Source: Neurospora tetrasperma FGSC 2508 (taxonomy: Eukaryota; Ascomycota; Sordariomycetes; Sordariales; Sordariaceae). Taken from it: a stretch of DNA of 64,000 bases. Positions within the stretch are counted from its first letter, which is position 1; every line of letters begins with the position of its first letter. The stretch covers positions 400,178-464,177 of the forward strand of contig NW_009799102.1 of the NCBI RefSeq assembly GCF_000213175.1. The letters run 5' to 3'. The notes beneath the pieces were generated by a model. The model was not told where the DNA came from. It ran no database searches and was given only the letters and a program-made list of their open reading frames with translations. Below are positions 35,546 to 45,588 of the stretch, in pieces. The translations under genes and the position numbers were made by a program.

Positions 35546-36046
35546 CTAAAAATCCGTAACCCGTCCATTATAACTCCAATCCCCACCGGCGCCCCACCGC
35601 AACGGCTCATTCTTGGGTCCCCCGATCTCCCCCGTCTTGGGATTTTTATCGCCCTCAAACTCGGGCGGTGCCCCCTTGCGAATCCCGCCGCTGAAGGTTT
35701 GCGATGCGTCTTCGATCACCACCGGGGCTTCTACGCCCGCTACTGTTACTGTGTTGTTGTTCTCCTTGATGGCGGCAGGCTCGGTGACATGCTTGGAGTT
35801 GTTCTCTGGTGACGATGGCGTAGTGCTGGTTGTGGTAGAGGGAGGTACTTGGACGTGGGTGTACAGCGCGGCTTCGGCGGCGGCTTGGAGACGCTCGAAT
35901 TCGGCTTGTTGGTCTGCCGGAAGACGGGGAGGGGCGGGGCCGCGTTGGAGGAAGGAGGAGGAGAAGCGGGTTGTGGTTTTGGGGAGGCTGGAGAGGCTGG
36001 AGAGACCCGATAGGGGGCGGGTGAGGGTTAGGAGGCGGCGGGACAT
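35546..36046 (-). CDS. succinate dehydrogenase assembly factor 4 (SDHAF4/Sdh8), mitochondrial
   Basis: This chaperone binds flavinylated Sdh1 in the mitochondrial matrix and helps it join Sdh2 during complex II assembly. It is a single exon of 166 residues. The N-terminus is a mitochondrial presequence (MSRRLLTLTRPLSGLSSL: Arg, Leu and Ser with no acids). The middle is low-complexity. The C-terminal DUF1674 signature is clear: FEGDKNPKTGEIGGPKNEP, then LRWGAGGDWSYNGRVTDF, matching the family's NP.TGE.GGP...P.R.GDW...GR..DF ending. The frame is open further upstream, but this ATG gives the presequence. It is divergent from the FHA kinase gene 1.1 kb away. Confidence 0.9.
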   Translation of the reverse strand: MSRRLLTLTRPLSGLSSLSSLPKTTTRFSSSFLQRGPAPPRLPADQQAEFERLQAAAEAALYTHVQVPPSTTTSTTPSSPENNSKHVTEPAAIKENNNTVTVAGVEAPVVIEDASQTFSGGIRKGAPPEFEGDKNPKTGEIGGPKNEPLRWGAGGDWSYNGRVTDF

Positions 36047-37162
36047 TGTGCTTTTGGTTTTGTTGGTGGTGGTGGTGGTGTCGGGTGGTGAGATTTGAGG
36101 TTGTAGAGGATTGGATGGATGCGCGGCGGTACCGGCAGAGTACAAGGTCGTAAGGTTGGATTTGATGAGGATGCCGAAGTGTTGATCGCGCCCCTTGTAG
36201 TTACTAAATAAGCTATGAGGTTGCCGTGTGCAAAGTTGGTGATGAGGCTGATGTGATGGTTGGAAACTGAAGTCAAAAGAGAGGACGGAAGGCGAAAAAG
36301 GCAAAATCGCGATTAATTGAAATTCGGTCGCGGTTTGCGCACTGCACCCTTCTGTTCCGAGGCCCGAATGACGTTTTGCGATAGAGTGGGACCGGCACTG
36401 TGGAGATAAGTTGGGCTTTCATCTGGTTGCCGGCGGGAGATCCCGGGGCTGGTGGTGGATGGGCACAGTGATTTCACAGTGTACATCTGCTAACAGTTGG
36501 GGACTATGCACTGCAGTGCAGTGCCTTAAAGGTGCTCAGAGGAGAGGAGGGGTCTTCAGCTTCCCGTCAGCTTCTTTTCCTTTTCCTTCTCACACTCGAT
36601 GCCTTCATCAATTACCTACCCATTTACTGCTTGATCGCTGGACGCAGAAACACACAACAACAAGTACCGCGCTTCAAATCGGCAACTAGAACTAATGTCG
36701 TCCACACTCACCCCCCACGCCGATTGGTGTCATGGCTCACATGCCTAAGCTCCGAGAAAGCCAAGTTCAACGGCGTGCGCCCAACTTGAGGCCCAAGACA
36801 CCCGTTGATTGGTCTCTTGTTTCTAGTCAACATGATGCCTTGGAAAGTTGAACGAAAAGTCATCACGCGGTTTCCCGTTAATGGCTGCCTTGACCCGCGC
36901 TAATATGTCAGATCTCGTGGCAGCAAGCATGATTGTTTGCTGATGGAGTATGGGGTCATCATGGCATTTGACCTTGTGCTGTCTCCGCAACGCCAGCATG
37001 TCTTGCATGCTTGCCGTGGGAGTCACGATGGTCCGGCCATATCCACCCTCTTTTTTGCTGGGAGGTATGTGCTTGCTATATAGGTATCCCAGGTCTGCGA
37101 GAGGGGGGTGGAAGGGGGTTGATGATGTTGAATCTGGCCTTTGAACCAACAAGCATTAAAAT
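36047..37162. other. divergent intergenic region, sdhaf4 / FHA kinase
   Basis: Shared 1.1-kb upstream region of the SDHAF4 and FHA-kinase genes. I see no gene or RNA in it. Confidence 0.5.
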
Positions 37163-38679
37163 ATGGAGGAGAGCTACGAGTATCAAGACAGTGGGCGTCA
37201 CCAACGGCTTGGGTTCTGGCTATTGCCATTCAACAAAGCCGCCGCTGCCCTGGTGAGCTGCCATCCACATAACCTCGAGCGGTACTCCTACGACCAAGAC
37301 ACCAAAGGCATCTGGATAGACTTTTCGAACCCCGAAAAACAGGAATACACCGTTGGCTGCAGTAACTCTGTCGACATCTACCTCCCACAGGTCTGGAACT
37401 CGACTGGTTCGTCAGGCATATCAGAACGGCACGCCTCTTTTAGTGCCGTCACAGACACTGGTCCTATCCTCCTTTGCGACGAGTCCGAGTACCTCTCTAC
37501 AGAGCCCTTCTCCCACGGCAGTCATTCATACACGGTGAACTTTCGACGGGAAGGCGAACGATCAGTCTTGGTGGCCCAAGGGATCAACTCACTGGTAGCT
37601 TTTGGCCATGGCAGGTTCTATCAGTTTGAGCTACGGTGGGAAAATGATGGTCTTGATGAGTTTCGCATGGCACCACCGGTTCTCTACGCTTTGGGTCCAA
37701 GCCGTACCAAGGCAAAGAGGTATGTGCTAGGGGCAAAGGTAGGAGGAGGCACATTCGGAAACGTCTACCGCGCTATGGATGTCACCACCGGGAGTGTCAT
37801 GGCAGTCAAGAAATGCCATCGTCTGACCAGCAAACGTCTCGACTTTGCCTCGAGGGAGATCGCCACCCTTCTTAAGATCAACAGCACCGACGAGTCAACA
37901 CCATGTGTAAGCCACTCCCTCCCCCATTCAATCCCCCAACCCCCATTAACATGTACCGACCTATTCTACAGGACCACATCATCCAAATCCTCGGTTACAC
38001 GACCGGCCCCGACTGGGCCGAGATCTACCTCCCCCTTAAATCAGGCAACCTCAAAACCCTCGTTTCAAAGATCCTCCCTCCCTCTTCCCATTTCCACGTC
38101 TCCAACCTTGTCCTCCACCAAATGCTCCTCGCTCTTCATCACCTCGACCAACACAACATCATCCACCGTGATCTCAACCCCGAAAACATCCTCTGGGAGC
38201 ACTCCCCTTTCGGAACAGGAGACTACCACTTCACCCTAGCCGATTTCGGCCTCTCCATGTGCACCTCCTCCCAAGCTCCCCGAGCCAAAGAAGTAGCCGG
38301 CACAACACCCTTCATGGCCCCCGAGATGTACCACACACCACTGAAACAACAAACGTCCAAGGTAGACATCTGGTCGCTATTCGCCACGGTCGTGTGGGTG
38401 CGTGACAGGCGCTTTCGAAAGGGGTGTGAGCTGGTAGGACCGCATTTGGTGCATGTATGGCTGAATAGGATTGCGGGAGACAAGAAGGGTGGGGAGGGAG
38501 GATATGAGGCAATTAGGAGGATGGCGTGCTTTGATCCGGGGAGGAGGCCGTCGGCTGAGGAGCAGTTGGAGATTTTGGAGATGGTGGAGATGGAGGAGGA
38601 GATGCCGTATTATTGGCAAGATAAACCGCCGCCTATGACCGGGGCGATCGGGGAATTATGGATGGGATGGGACTGGTGA
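37163..38679 (+). CDS. FHA-domain serine/threonine protein kinase
   Basis: Two exons (37163-37906 and 37972-38679) around a 65-nt intron (GTAAGC donor, CTACAG acceptor) give 483 residues. A divergent FHA domain at about 40-145 (VGCSNSVDIYLP, GISERHASF) would bind phosphothreonine partners. The kinase domain starts near 185 with a Gly loop (GGGTFGNVYRA) and the ATP Lys in MAVKKC. It has the helix-C Glu in ASREIATLL, HRDLNPEN (D315), DFG (D339), APE and DIWSLF. The catalytic-loop Lys of HRDLK is Asn here (N317). The arrangement recalls Rad53/Mek1-type kinases, but the family is expanded in filamentous fungi and orthology is uncertain. The stop may be premature: the +1 frame continues with protein-like sequence and a consensus intron (38735-38790), ending at 38901. 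Confidence 0.82.
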
Positions 38680-38689
38680 CGCATGGTCT

Positions 38690-38901
38690 AATGAGGGATA
38701 TGCGCTTCCCATGGAAGTACCGTGGGATCAAGAGGTGAGTTCTTCCTTTCTGTCACTGGTGGCAATGAAACTTGTGCTAATGAATGTTAGGGATGGATGC
38801 CAGGCTATGATGGCCACTCAGGTCTGGCAAAGAGTTCAAGGGACGAAGCCGATGCCGCCATGGCGATGTGGAAGGCCTGGTACTTCGCAACGGACGGATA
38901 G
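38690..38901 (+). other. possible additional C-terminal exons of the FHA kinase
   Basis: In the +1 frame relative to the kinase there is DAWSNEGYALPMEVPWDQE, then an intron (38735-38790: GTGAGT donor, GTGCTAATG branch, TTAG acceptor), then GWMPGYDGHSGLAKSS and a helix DEADAAMAMWKAWYF up to a TAG at 38899-38901. The splice signals and composition look like real coding sequence, so the annotated kinase stop may reflect an assembly or biological frameshift or an unseen intron. It lies 145 bp from the convergent GNAT gene. Confidence 0.45.
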
Positions 38902-39046
38902 TTTTCACGGTGTTTCCGAATAATACCTTCTATCCAATGATTTTATTTACCCAACCCTACCCAAAACTCCAAGCCATACTAAACATTACAAGACATTATT
39001 TTTGACCTCCTCCAAGCCATCACAGGACAACAACAAGTCGCACGCC

Positions 39047-39837
39047 TTACAACTTGGTCTTGGCAGAGGGAGCGTTAAAGTTGGGGTATCCCTTCTCCTT
39101 CCACTCATAAAAGCTCATGCCGTTCGCCGACGAGGGCATACGGACAACCAAAGGAACAACGACATCCTCCTCGGTGCCGAGCGTCTCAGCCTTGTGGACA
39201 ATAGTCTCCTTGAGGACCTCATAGCCGGCCTTTGTATAAAGACCGATAGACGAAGGGGAGGCCTCGAAGTAGACGGGCAGCTGGCACCGCTCCGACATTT
39301 CGAAACCGTACTTGGCAAGAGCCATACCACCCTTGCGGCCCTGGTGTTTGGGGTCGACGGCGATGACGTGGGCATCTGTTTTTTTCATTATCAGCAGATA
39401 TCCCCACACTACCTAAGAAGAAAAGACAACTTACAGATATAAGGCTTGCCACCAAACAATTGTTCCCGCATCTCATGCAAAGGGTTCAGCACCTTCTCGG
39501 CCCTCTCCCGCTGCTCGCCCTCGAGCCAGGGGACGCCGTGGTTCCGGCGCTCTTCCTCGGACCGCTCCCGCACATAAATGTCGACCAGACCCATGCCCAG
39601 GATCTCGCCGTCGGCCATGTCGACGGCCTTGTACGTGTACTGCGTGTCGGACGTGTGCCAGTACTCGAGGGTGCCCTTGGCGTGGGCGGCGCGGAAGTCG
39701 GGTGCGTCCGTGTCGATGCCGGGAAAAAGGATCTGGAGCATGATTTCGCCCATGCGCTCGCCCTTGAAGGCGGTGAAGTAGGACTCGTACACGCGACGGA
39801 TGTCGGGGATGAGGGCGGGGAGGACGGCGACGACCAT
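39047..39837 (-). CDS. GNAT-family N-acetyltransferase
   Basis: This is a predicted acetyl-CoA-dependent acetyltransferase with unknown substrate. Two exons (39837-39435 and 39375-39047) around a 59-nt intron (GTAAGT donor, CAG acceptor) give 243 residues. The N-terminal strand and helix (LPALIPDIRRVYESYFTAFK) and a substrate-binding Trp/His stretch come first. The GNAT motif A follows: YAHVIAVDPKHQGRKGGMAL, with Q-G-R-K-G-G as the acetyl-CoA pyrophosphate loop. Then come motif B-like LPVYFEASPSSIGLYTKAGYEV and a C-terminal strand. Fungal proteins of this type often sit near secondary-metabolite or detoxification genes, but no such cluster is visible here. No targeting signal is seen. Confidence 0.88.
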
Positions 39838-40297
39838 TTTGGGGGTGGTGGTTTGGGATAGTAAGAAATGGAATGGATGGGTGGTTGAATGGAAGGAAAA
39901 AAAGGAAAGAGGGAAGAAGGATCTGATAAGGTCTATATATTGAGCTTTCAATAAGAGAAGGAAGGGAGCAAGACGGTTCACCACTTCCTCTTAAATAGAC
40001 CCGAGATCGCATGTGCGTGTGCGTTTTTTATCTGATGATCAGATGATCTGATAAGATCAAAATCACTTGCCGATGGGGTCCGTTCGGCCACTCCGGCAGC
40101 CGCAAGCCAACAAGACCATGACCACACTACACTAGAAAAAGTTTAACGAGTTTGCTGGGTTCCCCCCAGCAGCAAAGTGAGGTATGTACCCAGAAGGAGA
40201 CGAGAACACGCGAGATGGTGAATACGGAACCGTGCGTGGCATCGTGGAATGCGCTGGCTTCGGTGGCCTGGCCTAGCTAACCTGGGCGATGCCGGCG
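39838..40297. other. intergenic region upstream of the GNAT gene
   Basis: It contains a polypurine stretch just upstream of the GNAT start codon, a GATC-rich patch near 40030-40060 and one ACACTACACTAGA motif. No gene was recognised. Confidence 0.5.
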
Positions 40298-40305
40298 AGT
40301 ATACA

Positions 40306-40824
40306 CCTTCCAGCTAAATCGACTGCCCCCCAATCTTTTTCGACTGTCTCTAACCGCTTCTGGTAGGCAGTCAAGGAGGCAGTCTCTTACCAAGTTTCTT
40401 AGCGATGTCGATCCCCGCTAAAACACCTACAGTAGAGCATAATCAAGAAACCTAGCCACAGATATGTACCTCACACAGCTATACACATGTAATACCCGAG
40501 ATCTACTCACTAGCTATACGATATACGGGAGAGGCTTGGAATTTATACTAATAATAATATAAATTAGGGCAAATACTTTTAAACTCGATAATTAATTCCC
40601 TATCTATATAGGGTAACGTTAAGAAGGTAGAAGTACTGCGTGTGGTTGCCCGCTGCAAAGGTTTTTATCAGATGTTCATCAGCGGGTAATTTAGTAGTGG
40701 CTGACATGAACTAGAAACAAGCAAGTCGGGGGGTGGCGGGACTGCCTCCCGTCCTCGACTGCCTACCAGAAGCGGTTAGAGACAGTCGAAAAAGATTGGG
40801 GGGGCAGTCGATTTAGCTGGAAGG
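40306..40824. mobile_element. non-autonomous DNA transposon (MITE), hAT-like by target duplication
   Basis: This 519-bp element has terminal inverted repeats of 67/68 bp: left 40306-40372 and right 40757-40824. They are identical apart from a C-run of six versus seven. Outer ends read CCTTCCAGCTAAATCGACTG. It is flanked by an exact 8-bp direct repeat AGTATACA (40298-40305 and 40825-40832), the size typical of hAT insertions. The interior is AT-rich and TpA-rich, has no open frame for a transposase and looks affected by RIP. Just inside each repeat is a second GGCAGTC-containing block with partial symmetry. The flanking GTATAC is palindromic, so another reading of the boundary is possible. Confidence 0.88.
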
Positions 40825-40832
40825 AGTATACA

Positions 40833-41993
40833 AGTAAGCCAGCATGGTACCATACTTGGGTCCGGACGACCTGGTCTGGTCTCGAAGCCTTCTTTCTCCA
40901 CATGACGACTTTTGACCCTCCAGTCCGAGTTCATCCGGTGTGCGAGGAGGAGTTTGTGTCCAGGGAACGAGCTACATACTACCATAAGCTCGATTAGAGC
41001 GTGGTCCTGGAGTAAGTGAAAGACAAGTGAAGCTTCTATCCAGCAAGCTAAGTATAGTCAAAAGAGGTGTTTGGATCATCAAGGTTGATGATCACCGCGA
41101 ACCACGATCTTGGATATGTACGATCCGGTCCGGCAGCGTGGCACCCACGTGTTGTCCATCATCTCATGGGTTCTGAATCTGGCGATGAGAATGTCGATCA
41201 GTTGTTCACACGAGACGACGGCAACCTAAAAAAGCTACGATCAAAACACCGCAATGTCGAACCGTGATCCGATCTGGGATGAGTGATTAGTGTACACTAC
41301 ATGCTCACGATACCATTCCTACAGTAATTTGTCCCTGGGCCGAGCTAGATCTTATCAGATGCCCTTCACTAGTGCATTCACTGGATACGAGATCTTATGG
41401 TTCGGTGTTGGTGGTGTGGATGCGTAGTGGGAAAACTTTGTCCAGCGATATTCCTTGTTGGCGTTGTCGGTGGTCCTTGGGACCGAAGACCCGGACCCGC
41501 CGGCTGTTTAGAGTTATCAGATCCGTTCGTTTTTGGGACCCACGTACCGGGGGAAAGCTCGCTTACATTATCTTTTCTGGATCGGGGGTCCGGATGGATG
41601 TGTCATAGCTTGCACTCGTCGGACAGGACACTACACTAGAACTTTTGGAAGTTTGATGGTGACTTGATCGGATTTTTGAGGCTGGGTACAAGAAAAACAT
41701 GATTCAGGTTTGACTGTTTGACTGGGAAAAATTGCATGAAACGAATCCGGGTTACAGGCCTGATCTTCTCTGATAACGAACCAATATGAAGCATCATTCC
41801 GGTCTTGACTGTCATTCCTAGTCTTCCCCGGGGCAGACTCGCGGTCAGTGTGTGGTGGACTCGTCGCCGACCGCCCTAACATTTATCTATCATTCAGTCA
41901 GCACCTCCCAAAAATATCTATACAAAGATGATAGGTGATTTCAGACTCACCGGTAAAAGTAGAGGTCACGGTACCTTACTCAAATCCACTTGT
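40833..41993. other. intergenic region, no gene recognised
   Basis: Mixed composition with short open frames only. It holds one ACACTACACTAGA motif at 41628-41640. It may carry the 3' UTR of the small secreted protein gene at its right end. Confidence 0.5.
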
Positions 41994-42191
41994 CTAGGCA
42001 TAACTACACGTACACCCCTCTCTCAGTGCGGGATCGAACGAAGGCCAAGGCACGCACAGGTATCCTCGCGGACAGGCTACCCCGGAGGCTCCGCATTGGG
42101 TTACCGAACAGGGACCGGTGTAAGCCGCCATTGCTGGCGAGGCTGCCGCTGCTGTTATGCCGAAGAGGATGAGGATTTTGGTGAGTTGCAT
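41994..42191 (-). CDS. small secreted cysteine-rich protein, 65 residues
   Basis: It begins with a clear signal peptide (MQLTKILILFGITAAAASPAMA), shown here as two parts: MQLTKILILFGI and TAAAASPAMA. The mature part of about 43 residues has six Cys (GPCSVTQCGASGVACPRGYLC, also split: GPCSVTQC, GVACPRGYLC, EGCTCSYA), enough for three disulfides. I chose this ATG because it places the signal peptide at the N-terminus; the frame is open 32 codons further upstream. I do not recognise the family; a short carbohydrate-binding, antimicrobial or effector-like protein is possible. The mannanase gene follows 530 bp upstream on the same strand. Confidence 0.7.
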   Translation of the reverse strand: MQLTKILILFGITAAAASPAMAAYTGPCSVTQCGASGVACPRGYLCVPWPSFDPALREGCTCSYA

Positions 42192-42721
42192 TTTTGCTGG
42201 TAGGTGAGGGTATGATGATGTTCGAGTTGCGCGTTGCCGTTTGAAGTCGCACGATGGGGAGGCCAAGATGTGTCTTTGGTTGTGCATGCAAATTATCTAG
42301 ACCAGCTTCTCTTCTTATAGTTCACCAGACAAGTTATGTCTTCAGATTGCCGAGCTCAGTCTCCCATAAAGAGCTAGCCAAGACAACCAAACGGGACATT
42401 GACAACAAAAGTCCGATGCTCAGCCGCAAAACCAAGTGATCTCCCGGCTTGGATGCTTGTACAAACCCCTCAATCTGTAACTTCTTGGCTTCTTGGTGTT
42501 GATGGCATTACGCTTATTTCGACGCCCGCGCATACTGATCGTCGCCAACTATACGGCCTCAGCCTGGCTTGGCTTCATGTCGCCTCCAGGCATGACCATC
42601 ATCACAAAGCTGAAATGAAACTGCGCTAAGGGACAGATGAAATGAAAAAGAAACGAAAAGATCGTTCCTCAGAGAAATGAGAAAAGAAATAATCCTCAAG
42701 CCCCTGTCACTCTCCATACAA
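42192..42721. other. intergenic region between two minus-strand secreted-protein genes
   Basis: This 530-bp stretch should hold the promoter of the small cysteine-rich protein and the 3' UTR of the mannanase. No further gene was seen. Confidence 0.5.
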
Positions 42722-44125
42722 CTAGTGCCCTCGCCCATTCAACTTCTGCACCTCCTCGGCATGCTTGTACACCAACTCCTTGGCCTCGTCATCTTCCAAG
42801 TAGATGGTGAACGAATCATCATGATTGCGTCCGTACGAATACCCGCCATAGCCAAACTGCCAGTACAAGTCGCCGGCCAACTTCTCCTGGATGGCAATCT
42901 TCTGCCATCCGCCAATGACCTCGAGTCTGGTCTCGTTCTTGACCTGACCGAGCTGGTCCAGACGGCCCTTGTCAGTCATCCACCCGTACTCCTCGAGCAC
43001 AACGGGCTTCCCGGCGGCACGGCCCGAGGCGGCGTGGTCGCGGATCCATTGGTTGGACCACTCGACGCTCTTTGACCACCACTGTCGATTGACATTGTCA
43101 GTTCCTCCTCCTATTCAGTGTAATAAAATAGCCTTTAGAGGGCGGGCAGAGGGAAACAAAAAAAACTCACATCAGGATACAAATGCATCGTCCCAAAATC
43201 CACATTCCTCAACCCCAACTCCCTATCAAAATCCCCTCCATCCGCCCCATTATAAAACCCATCCCCCCCAATCCTATTAAACCCCCCCTCCCCACCCCAC
43301 GTCACCAAATGATTCCCATCCAAACTCTTCACATACGCACTCATCTCCTCAATCCACCCCGTCACCGTCTCCGTCGTACACCCCTTCTCGCTCCTGGGCA
43401 AATTCCTCTTCTCATCCGCACCACACCTAGCCTCATTCGCCAATTCCCACGCCAATATCGCCTCTGAGTCTCGATACCGCGTCACCATCGCCTTCACGTA
43501 CCTCTTAAACGCCTCTTTGACTTTCGGTACCGTGTAAAAGTCATCATGGTACTTCCCGCCCAAATTAACAGTGTAGACATCCATCCCGCCATAATCAGCC
43601 CAATTGTTGGTCAACGCGACGATGAGTTTGATTCCTGTTTTCGAGGCGGAGTCGACGACCTTGTCAAAGGGGGAGACGTCAATGGTTTGTGTGCCGTCTG
43701 CCTCAAACCACTGGAAGACGGTGTTGGTGGGGTCGCCGGCGCCTTCGTTGCCGTACTGCGGTAGACCGTCCGGGATGTAGGTGCGGTTTTTGTCGTTGAA
43801 TCCCCAGGTGCGAAAGACGGTGAGGCCGGCGGCGCGGGCGGCGGTCATGCCTTTTTCGATGTCGGGTTGGTCCTACACAGAACAGATAAAGTTAGCGTGG
43901 GTGAATGAGGTGGGTGAATGATCAAGGTAAGGTACGACGACGACGAACGTTGAAAGGGAAGTAGTAAGCATTACTACCGGCAAAGTAGAAATCCTTGCCG
44001 TCGAGCTTGAAGTGGTCACCCTCGGTAGTGACGAAGCCCTTGGGAACTTTGCCATTGCCGGCGGGGGCTGCTGAGACGCCGGTGGTGAGCATTGAGAGGA
44101 ACGAAAGGAAGTGGGCTTGATGCAT
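42722..44125 (-). CDS. secreted GH5 (subfamily 7-like) endo-1,4-beta-mannanase
   Basis: It hydrolyses internal beta-1,4-mannosidic bonds of mannans outside the cell. Three exons (44125-43949, 43872-43171 and 43081-42722) give 412 residues. Intron 1 has an unusual GTTCGT donor; intron 2 has GTGAGT. Residues 1-19 form a signal peptide ending VSAAPAG. The domain follows directly: [20 protein letters not shown], then [16 protein letters not shown] and [11 protein letters not shown]. The acid/base Glu is in [10 protein letters not shown] (E206), and the nucleophile is the second Glu of VVLEEYGW (E324). [14 protein letters not shown] near the end fits the family. There is no cellulose-binding module. 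It lies among other secreted-protein genes. Confidence 0.94.
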
Positions 44126-44637
44126 CTTGATAAAATTGTCTCTCAGACAGAGGAGCAGAGCAGACAGGAAAAGTCAGTCAGCTGGTGAGCCAAAAGTCTA
44201 ACATCATTGTGACATGATGTGTTCGTATGGACTTATATATGATAGTACATCACTCGAACTCACCCATCATCACGTCACTAACACTGATCGAATGTCTTTG
44301 CGTAACTTCCTATTTGGGGAGGGCGGAGGTTGCTACCCCGGATTTCATGAGATCAAGAAGTGTTAGTCGAGCCCAGGCTTGGCATCATCCAATTGTTGAC
44401 GGCGACGGACATTGTTCGCCCGCCCTCGCCGCCTTATTACCCCGAGCTTCCCAGCCGGTCGGTTCCTGGCAGGTAGGGTTACTCTATGATCACTTGGTGA
44501 CGTGATATGGATCAGATTGGCCATTCATGAGGTAACATGAAGGAAGTCCATCGGTGGTTGCGTGTTTGGCGACAGCTGATTCTAGAACTGCTAGGACTGC
44601 TGCACTCGCGCCGATGCCTCGAGTTCCTGGTCATTTA
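44126..44637. other. upstream region of the mannanase gene, up to the assembly gap
   Basis: It holds the probable promoter of the mannanase; short open frames only. Confidence 0.45.
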
Positions 44638-45235
44638 NNNNNNNNNNNNNNNNNNNNNNNNNNNNNNNNNNNNNNNNNNNNNNNNNNNNNNNNNNNNNNN
44701 NNNNNNNNNNNNNNNNNNNNNNNNNNNNNNNNNNNNNNNNNNNNNNNNNNNNNNNNNNNNNNNNNNNNNNNNNNNNNNNNNNNNNNNNNNNNNNNNNNNN
44801 NNNNNNNNNNNNNNNNNNNNNNNNNNNNNNNNNNNNNNNNNNNNNNNNNNNNNNNNNNNNNNNNNNNNNNNNNNNNNNNNNNNNNNNNNNNNNNNNNNNN
44901 NNNNNNNNNNNNNNNNNNNNNNNNNNNNNNNNNNNNNNNNNNNNNNNNNNNNNNNNNNNNNNNNNNNNNNNNNNNNNNNNNNNNNNNNNNNNNNNNNNNN
45001 NNNNNNNNNNNNNNNNNNNNNNNNNNNNNNNNNNNNNNNNNNNNNNNNNNNNNNNNNNNNNNNNNNNNNNNNNNNNNNNNNNNNNNNNNNNNNNNNNNNN
45101 NNNNNNNNNNNNNNNNNNNNNNNNNNNNNNNNNNNNNNNNNNNNNNNNNNNNNNNNNNNNNNNNNNNNNNNNNNNNNNNNNNNNNNNNNNNNNNNNNNNN
45201 NNNNNNNNNNNNNNNNNNNNNNNNNNNNNNNNNNN
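44638..45235. other. assembly gap (598 N)
   Basis: Undetermined bases. Anything between the mannanase promoter and the next small gene may be missing here; gap length may be an estimate. Confidence 0.99.
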
Positions 45236-45384
45236 AAAGACGCCTCGGGCATTCATTGTGTACGCCTTCTTTCTCCCGCCCAAGTTCCATCTGCAAAAAA
45301 CAGCTCGTCGACACCCTCAACCAACAGCCCGCTACATACCCCGATACCCCCAAGCCTCTGCCTCCTTATCATCTCCCAGACAAC

Positions 45385-45588
45385 CTAGGCCTTGGTGACA
45401 CACTGCTCGCAGATGGCATTCACAACCTGTCCAACCACGGGAGCAAGAGCAGCACCATAGTTCTGAGCGACACAAGGCATCTGAGCAGTGATGGGGCAAG
45501 AGGCGACTGGAGGAGGGCTGGTTTGCGGGCGCGCCGAGATGAAGGCGATGGAGGAGAGGAGGGTGATGTGGATGGTGGTGTACTGCAT
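45385..45588 (-). CDS. small secreted protein with four cysteines, 67 residues
   Basis: MQYTTIHITLLSSIAFISAR looks like a signal peptide and is followed by a Pro-rich start (PQTSPPPVAS). The mature part has four Cys: SCPITAQMPC near the N-terminus and AICEQCVTKA at the C-terminus, separated by a hydrophobic Ala/Val helix (ALAPVVGQVVNAI). That pattern recalls small hydrophobic secreted fungal proteins, but I recognise no family. The frame is open 18 codons further upstream; this ATG was chosen for the signal peptide. It shares strand with the mannanase and the other cysteine-rich protein. Confidence 0.6.
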   Translation of the reverse strand: MQYTTIHITLLSSIAFISARPQTSPPPVASCPITAQMPCVAQNYGAALAPVVGQVVNAICEQCVTKA

